The notes under the pieces were generated by a model that made no database searches, had not been told where the DNA came from, and was given only the letters and a program-made list of their open reading frames with translations. This document shows, piece by piece, positions 60,878 through 64,000 of a stretch of 64,000 nucleotides of DNA. The DNA is from Inia geoffrensis (taxonomy: Eukaryota; Chordata; Mammalia; Artiodactyla; Iniidae). The translations under genes and the position numbers were made by a program. Position 1 is the first letter of the stretch. Every line of letters starts with the position of its first letter. The stretch is from assembly GCA_036417435.1 (NCBI GenBank), contig CM070899.1, positions 175,675,494 through 175,739,493 of the forward strand, in the 5' to 3' direction.

Positions 60878-61008
60878 GCTTGGGGAACTGGCTTAAAAAT
60901 GCTGATATTCTGGCTACTGCTGTTGCTGTGAGTAATAAACTGTCCTTTATCTCTGACCAGGAGTCTTATTCCTCTATCACCATTCATGAAACTGTGGCAG
61001 GCTAACTT
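60878..61008 (+). repeat. right copy of the ERV LTR-like direct repeat
   Basis: The counterpart of 56871-57004. It contains AATAAA at 60934-60939. The copies are clearly diverged from each other, indicating an old provirus. Confidence 0.8.
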
Positions 61009-61049
61009 GTTAGTCTACAAATAGTGTGAAACTGTAGACCCTTCACAGT

Positions 61050-61325
61050 TGTTGACAGTATGTACCTTTTCATTTTCTTAATGGGTACCTATTGAATGAC
61101 AGAAGTTTTTAATTTTCATGAAGTCCAATTTATCAGTGTTTTCTTTTAGGGTTAGTGACTTGAGTGTCCTGTCTCTAAAGGCTTTACCAATCTCAAGGGT
61201 AAGGTAGGGGTCAAGGTTCATTTCCTATTTCACAGTTGCTCCAATACAATTTGTTGAAAAGACTACATTCTTTCCCCTTCTGAATTGCCTTGATATCACT
61301 GTCAAAAATCAGTTGACAGACTGTA
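61050..61325 (-). mobile_element. L1 ORF2, antisense (second segment of the split L1)
   Basis: It continues the L1 order from 56.335 kb: 'agaagtttttaattttcatg', 'ggctttaccaatctcaaggg', 'ttgccttgatatcactgtca'. It is interrupted again at about 61.33 kb by a sense L1 3' end. Confidence 0.75.
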
Positions 61326-61612
61326 GAGAACAAATGTATGGATACCAAGGGGGAAAGGGGTGGTGGGTGGGATTGGGAGACTGGGATTGCCACTATACAT
61401 TATTGATACTATGTATAAAATAGACAACTGATGGGAACATACTGTATAGCACAGGGAACTCTACCTAATGCACTGTGGTGACCTAAATGGGAGGGAAGTC
61501 CAAAAGGGAGGGGCTATCTGTATGTGTATGGCTCATTCATTATGTTGTGCAGTGCAGGCAAACACAACAGTGTAAAGCAACCACACTCTAATAAAAATTA
61601 AAAAAAAAAAAG
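61326..61612 (+). mobile_element. cetartiodactyl-type L1 3' end, sense, nested
   Basis: Sense L1 3' UTR: 'ggataccaagggggaaaggg', 'actgtatagcacagggaact', 'gtaaagcaaccacactctaa', ending in an A run at about 61.60 kb. Flanking 'aaaatcagttgac' (61.30 kb) and 'aaaatcaactgac' (61.70 kb) look like its target duplication. Confidence 0.8.
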
Positions 61613-61689
61613 GAGACAAAGAAGAGAAACAAAGAGAAGTCAAGAAGAAAAGGAATGTAATCACTAAAGGCAAATATGAACGTTTTACA

Positions 61690-61830
61690 TTCTTAAAAAA
61701 AATCAACTGACTGTATGTATGTGTCTACTTCAGGGCTCTTTTAATGTTACATTGATCTATTTATCTATTGGATGCCATATGATTTCCATTATAAGCTAAG
61801 GAAATTGTAGTGTTGTGCTAATTTTTTTAA
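61690..61830 (-). mobile_element. L1 ORF2, antisense (third segment of the split L1)
   Basis: The text 'tatgtgtctacttcagggct' and 'ttgatctatttatctattgg' directly continues the antisense ORF2 order after the nested L1 3' end. Confidence 0.7.
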
Positions 61831-62674
61831 AGATGTAGCACATCACAACATTTTTTTTGGGGGGGGGAAATGAAAATTATTTTAAATTACAAATAAATAT
61901 TCCATCTATTTAAATCTTTATCCCTGTTTGTGGAATAATGCTATATAGTCTGCAAAAGGACCTAAATCAGGACCTGGGGTCTTTGTTGTCTTTTTTAGCT
62001 ACACCTTTCCAATGCTCTACAAAACTTATATCCTGTCTTACTCTTCCTGAAATAATAATCACTATCATCACCTATAAGGTTCGAGAATTGGCAGAAAGAT
62101 GTAATAATTTTCTTAAGCCCACCTAGAAAGTCAATACAAGAAGCCAAAGATTCAAAGTTCTTAAAGAAAAAAAAAGTATTCTGGATAAAATTACAAATGA
62201 TTAAGACCCAACATTTACTATATTATTTACTAAGATTATATAAAAGATATGTGTGAGTGTGCATTTACTATATTATTCAAAAGAAAGACTATCTGAAAAT
62301 GAGCATTGGTACATTTATGTTAGAAAATCTTTGTGCCGCCATTATTACTTGTTCTCTATTGTTTTTGTTCAATGTTGAAAAGCAGGAAAAGCTTTCTACA
62401 GAATTGCCTTTACTATTTACTGCCTAAAACTTTGTTTTGAGAAAAATGAACAGTAAAGCGTAGAAAATCAAAGTTAGATATATATACTATTAGACTACTT
62501 AGGATAAGGTTATATCATATTTAAGATTAACATGTGTTAATAGAAAAACTTTAGAACATGACACTGGCTTTGATTTAAGACCTCATGAAAAAGCAGTACA
62601 AATTAGTTTTTGTTAGTTTTGGAGGACATGCGTTAGCCCACCAGCTTGTCAGTCACGCTTTGAAATTCAAGCTT
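61831..62674. other. intronic stretch without recognised element
   Basis: AT-rich DNA with a T/G run at 61850-61867. The left arm of an inverted repeat lies at 62614-62642. No exon is recognised. Confidence 0.45.
62614..62642 (+). repeat. left arm of an inverted repeat
   Basis: It is the reverse complement of 63261-63289 at 26 of 29 positions. The spacer of about 620 bp holds a CHR-1 SINE and an antisense L1 piece. Confidence 0.85.
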
Positions 62675-62687
62675 AAAAAATGTATTG

Positions 62688-63003
62688 GGGGCTTCCCTGG
62701 TGGCACAGCAGTTAAGAATCCGCCTGCCAATGTAGGGGACACAGGTCCAATCCCTGGTCTGGGAGGATCCCACATGCCGTGGGGCAACTAAGCCCGTGCG
62801 CCACAACTACTGAGCCTGCGCTCTAGAGCCCGCGAGCCACAACTACAGAGCCCGTGCTCCACAACAAGAGAAGCCACCGCAAAGAGAAGCCTGCGCACCA
62901 CAACAAAGAGTAGCCCCCGCTCGCCGCAACTAGAGGAAGCCCGTGAGCAGCAACGAAGACCCAACGCAGCCAAAAATTAAAATAAAATTAAATCTTTAGG
63001 AAA
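62688..63003 (+). mobile_element. CHR-1-type SINE
   Basis: Sense copy 'ggcttccctggtggcacagc' through 'agacccaacgcagccaaaaa' and an A-rich tail. A duplication ('aaaaaatgtattg' versus 'aaaaaaagtattg') occurs at 62675-62687 and 63004-63016. Confidence 0.92.
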
Positions 63004-63036
63004 AAAAAAAGTATTGATTTACCACTGACATAATTA

Positions 63037-63275
63037 AAATTATATCCTCTTGTTGGACTGACCCCTTTATCATCATATGTAATATTCCTTCTCTGTCTCT
63101 TATGATACTCTTTGTTTTAAAGTTTACTTTGTCTGATATAAGTATAGTTACCCCAGCATTCTTTTGGTTTCCATTTGTATAGAGTATCTTTTCCCGTCCC
63201 TTCACTTTCAGTTTATGTGTGTCTTTATATCTGAAGTCAGTCTCTTGCAGTCAGTGTATTGATGGGCTAATGCAC
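63037..63275 (-). mobile_element. L1 ORF2 endonuclease fragment, antisense
   Basis: The - strand frame at 62996-63205 reads as L1 ORF2 endonuclease sequence. On + the wording is 'gacccctttatcatcatatg', 'agtttactttgtctgatata'. It ends at the right arm of the inverted repeat. Confidence 0.8.
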
Positions 63276-63289
63276 GTCCTCCAAAACTA
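63261..63289 (-). repeat. right arm of an inverted repeat
   Basis: The partner of 62614-62642 (26/29 in reverse complement). Immediately to its right is a perfect 10-bp-arm palindrome (63285-63307). Confidence 0.85.
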
Positions 63290-63302
63290 TAATTAAGAAT
63301 TA

Positions 63303-63521
63303 TAGTTCACCCTTGTACAACGTGGGTTTGAACTGCATGGGTCAACTTACATGCAGATTTTTTTCAATAAATATGTACTACAGTACTACACGAAACACAG
63401 TTGGTTGAATCCACAGATGTGGAACTGGGGATACGGAGGCCTGACTATAAAGTTACATACAAATTTTTCACTGTGTGAAGGGTTGGTGCCCCTAATCCCC
63501 ATGTTGTTCAAGGGTCAACTG
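63303..63521. mobile_element. MER2/Tigger2-type MITE
   Basis: Left end 'tagttcacccttgtacaacg' and right end 'catgttgttcaagggtcaac' are terminal inverted repeats, with TA on both outer sides (63301-63302 and 63522-63523). At 219 bp it is internally deleted in the same way as the copy at 34446-34661. Confidence 0.85.
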
Positions 63522-63539
63522 TAATACCAATCCTTCTCT

Positions 63540-64000
63540 AACTCTTCCAAAAAGTAGAGAACACTTTCAAACTCATTTTACAAGGCCAGCATTATTACCC
63601 TGATACCAAAACCAGACAAGGAAACCATAAGAAGAGAAAATTACAGGCCAATATCCCAGATGAACACAGATGCATTTTAAAATCCTCAAGAAAATATTAG
63701 CAAACCAAATTCATTAATACAGTAAAAGTATCATACACCACGACCAAGTGGAATTTATTCCAGGGATGAAACAATGGTTCAACATGTGCAAATCAATGTG
63801 ATACACCAACATTAACAACACTGGTTTGTTAACAACATTAACAAAATGAAGGATAAAAATCATATAATCATCTCAGTAGATGCAGAAAAGGAATTTGACA
63901 GAATCCATAAATATCCATTTATGATAAAAACTCTCAAGAAAGTGAGTACAGAGGGAATGTACAACATAATAAAGGTCATATATGACAAGCCCGTAGCTAA
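63540..64000 (+). mobile_element. L1 ORF2 reverse-transcriptase segment, sense, running off the window
   Basis: Sense ORF2 RT text: 'ctgataccaaaaccagacaa', 'gaaaattacaggccaatatc', 'atcatctcagtagatgcaga'. The frame is broken by small indels (for example a repeated 'ttaacaacatt' near 63.81-63.85 kb). It continues past 64000. Confidence 0.85.

Larger units (their letters stand above)
56336..61050 (+). mobile_element. degenerate endogenous retrovirus inserted in an L1
   Basis: This block interrupts antisense L1 sequence. It contains a direct repeat that looks like the R/U5 part of two LTRs (56871-57004 and 60878-61008), each with an ATAAA-type poly(A) signal. After the left copy, 'ttttggtgacaaggatagga' resembles the start of a retroviral leader. 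A short RNase H-like box occurs at about 58.97 kb on the + strand, followed by pol-like sequence near 59.15-59.3 kb. An env-like region near 60.0-60.3 kb is only a guess. gag and the first half of pol seem mostly deleted. All frames are broken, so it is non-functional. Outer limits and class are uncertain. Confidence 0.55.
16845..64000 (-). other. DNAJC1: DNAJC1 gene, 3' portion (extends beyond the right edge)
   Basis: Four consecutive coding exons on the - strand, with GT-AG sites and compatible phases, give the last 218 or so residues of DNAJC1 (MTJ1/HTJ1). DNAJC1 is a type of ER-membrane J-domain protein. Its luminal J domain stimulates BiP/HSPA5, and its cytosolic part carries two SANT domains reported to contact the ribosome and serpins. 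The J domain, signal/membrane segments and first exons are not in the window. The introns seen are about 2.4, 1.6 and 25.7 kb, plus more than 16.6 kb upstream of the SANT1 exon. They are loaded with L1 and SINE copies. Confidence 0.93.

Noticed and set aside
47340..64000. next upstream DNAJC1 exon (region before SANT1)
   Set aside because: I searched the - strand for the expected acidic/Trp-containing segment with splice sites and did not find it. It probably lies beyond the window.
1..64000. CRISPR array, operon, toxin-antitoxin or other prokaryotic-type system
   Set aside because: Direct repeats here are SINE target duplications, microsatellites or LTR copies. There are no regularly spaced repeats and no clustered cellular open frames.
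21551..64000. EBLN-type endogenous bornavirus sequence, known near DNAJC1 in primates
   Set aside because: Nothing in either DNAJC1 intron resembles a nucleoprotein-like open frame, and that insertion is primate-specific as far as I know.

Overview
This is nuclear DNA of a mammal, almost certainly a cetacean. The window is AT-rich and intron-dominated and is packed with interspersed repeats. At least a dozen are full-length tRNA-derived SINEs of the CHR-1 and CHR-2 type, most with clear target-site duplications; this SINE group is characteristic of whales, dolphins and their close relatives. Cetartiodactyl-type L1 3' ends, MIR, L2, Tigger, hAT and LTR relics agree with this. There are no prokaryotic features and no long open reading frames of cellular origin. 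Most open frames in the window are chance frames or repeat-derived.

Two protein genes are visible, arranged tail to tail. At the left edge, on the + strand, lies what I read as the last coding exon and 3' UTR of MLLT10 (AF10). From about 16.85 kb to the right edge, on the - strand, lies the 3' part of DNAJC1, an ER-membrane J-protein with two SANT domains. Four DNAJC1 coding exons can be placed to the base with GT-AG sites and consistent phases: 47220-47339 (SANT1 core), 21502-21550 (49 bp), 19461-19879 (acidic/basic linker and most of SANT2) and 17000-17068 (end of SANT2 and stop). The MLLT10/DNAJC1 order matches what I recall of human 10p12. Upstream DNAJC1 exons (J domain, membrane segment) were not found and should lie beyond 64 kb.

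Layout: 1-3.44 kb, MLLT10 last intron, exon and 3' UTR; 3.46-7.8 kb, an antisense L1 relic ending in a CpG-rich 5'UTR-like block; 7.8-16.8 kb, intergenic spacer with sparse repeats; 16.85-21.55 kb, DNAJC1 3' end; 21.55-47.22 kb, a large intron made mostly of antisense L1 (a nearly complete copy at 24.3-30.1 kb and a 5'-truncated copy at 31.6-33.6 kb), SINEs, Tigger/hAT relics and L2; 47.34-64 kb, the next intron, with a nested stack at 53.6-61.9 kb (an old L1 split by an ERV, itself hit by a SINE) and further L1 pieces to the right edge.

I found no novel defence, toxin, CRISPR or operon-like system. The most notable observations are a (CT)n microsatellite serving as the polypyrimidine tract of the last DNAJC1 exon, a diverged direct repeat of about 63 bp flanking an L1, the nested L1/ERV/SINE/L1 stack, an inverted repeat with 26/29 matching arms around 62.6 and 63.3 kb, and the CpG-rich L1 block between two convergent genes.
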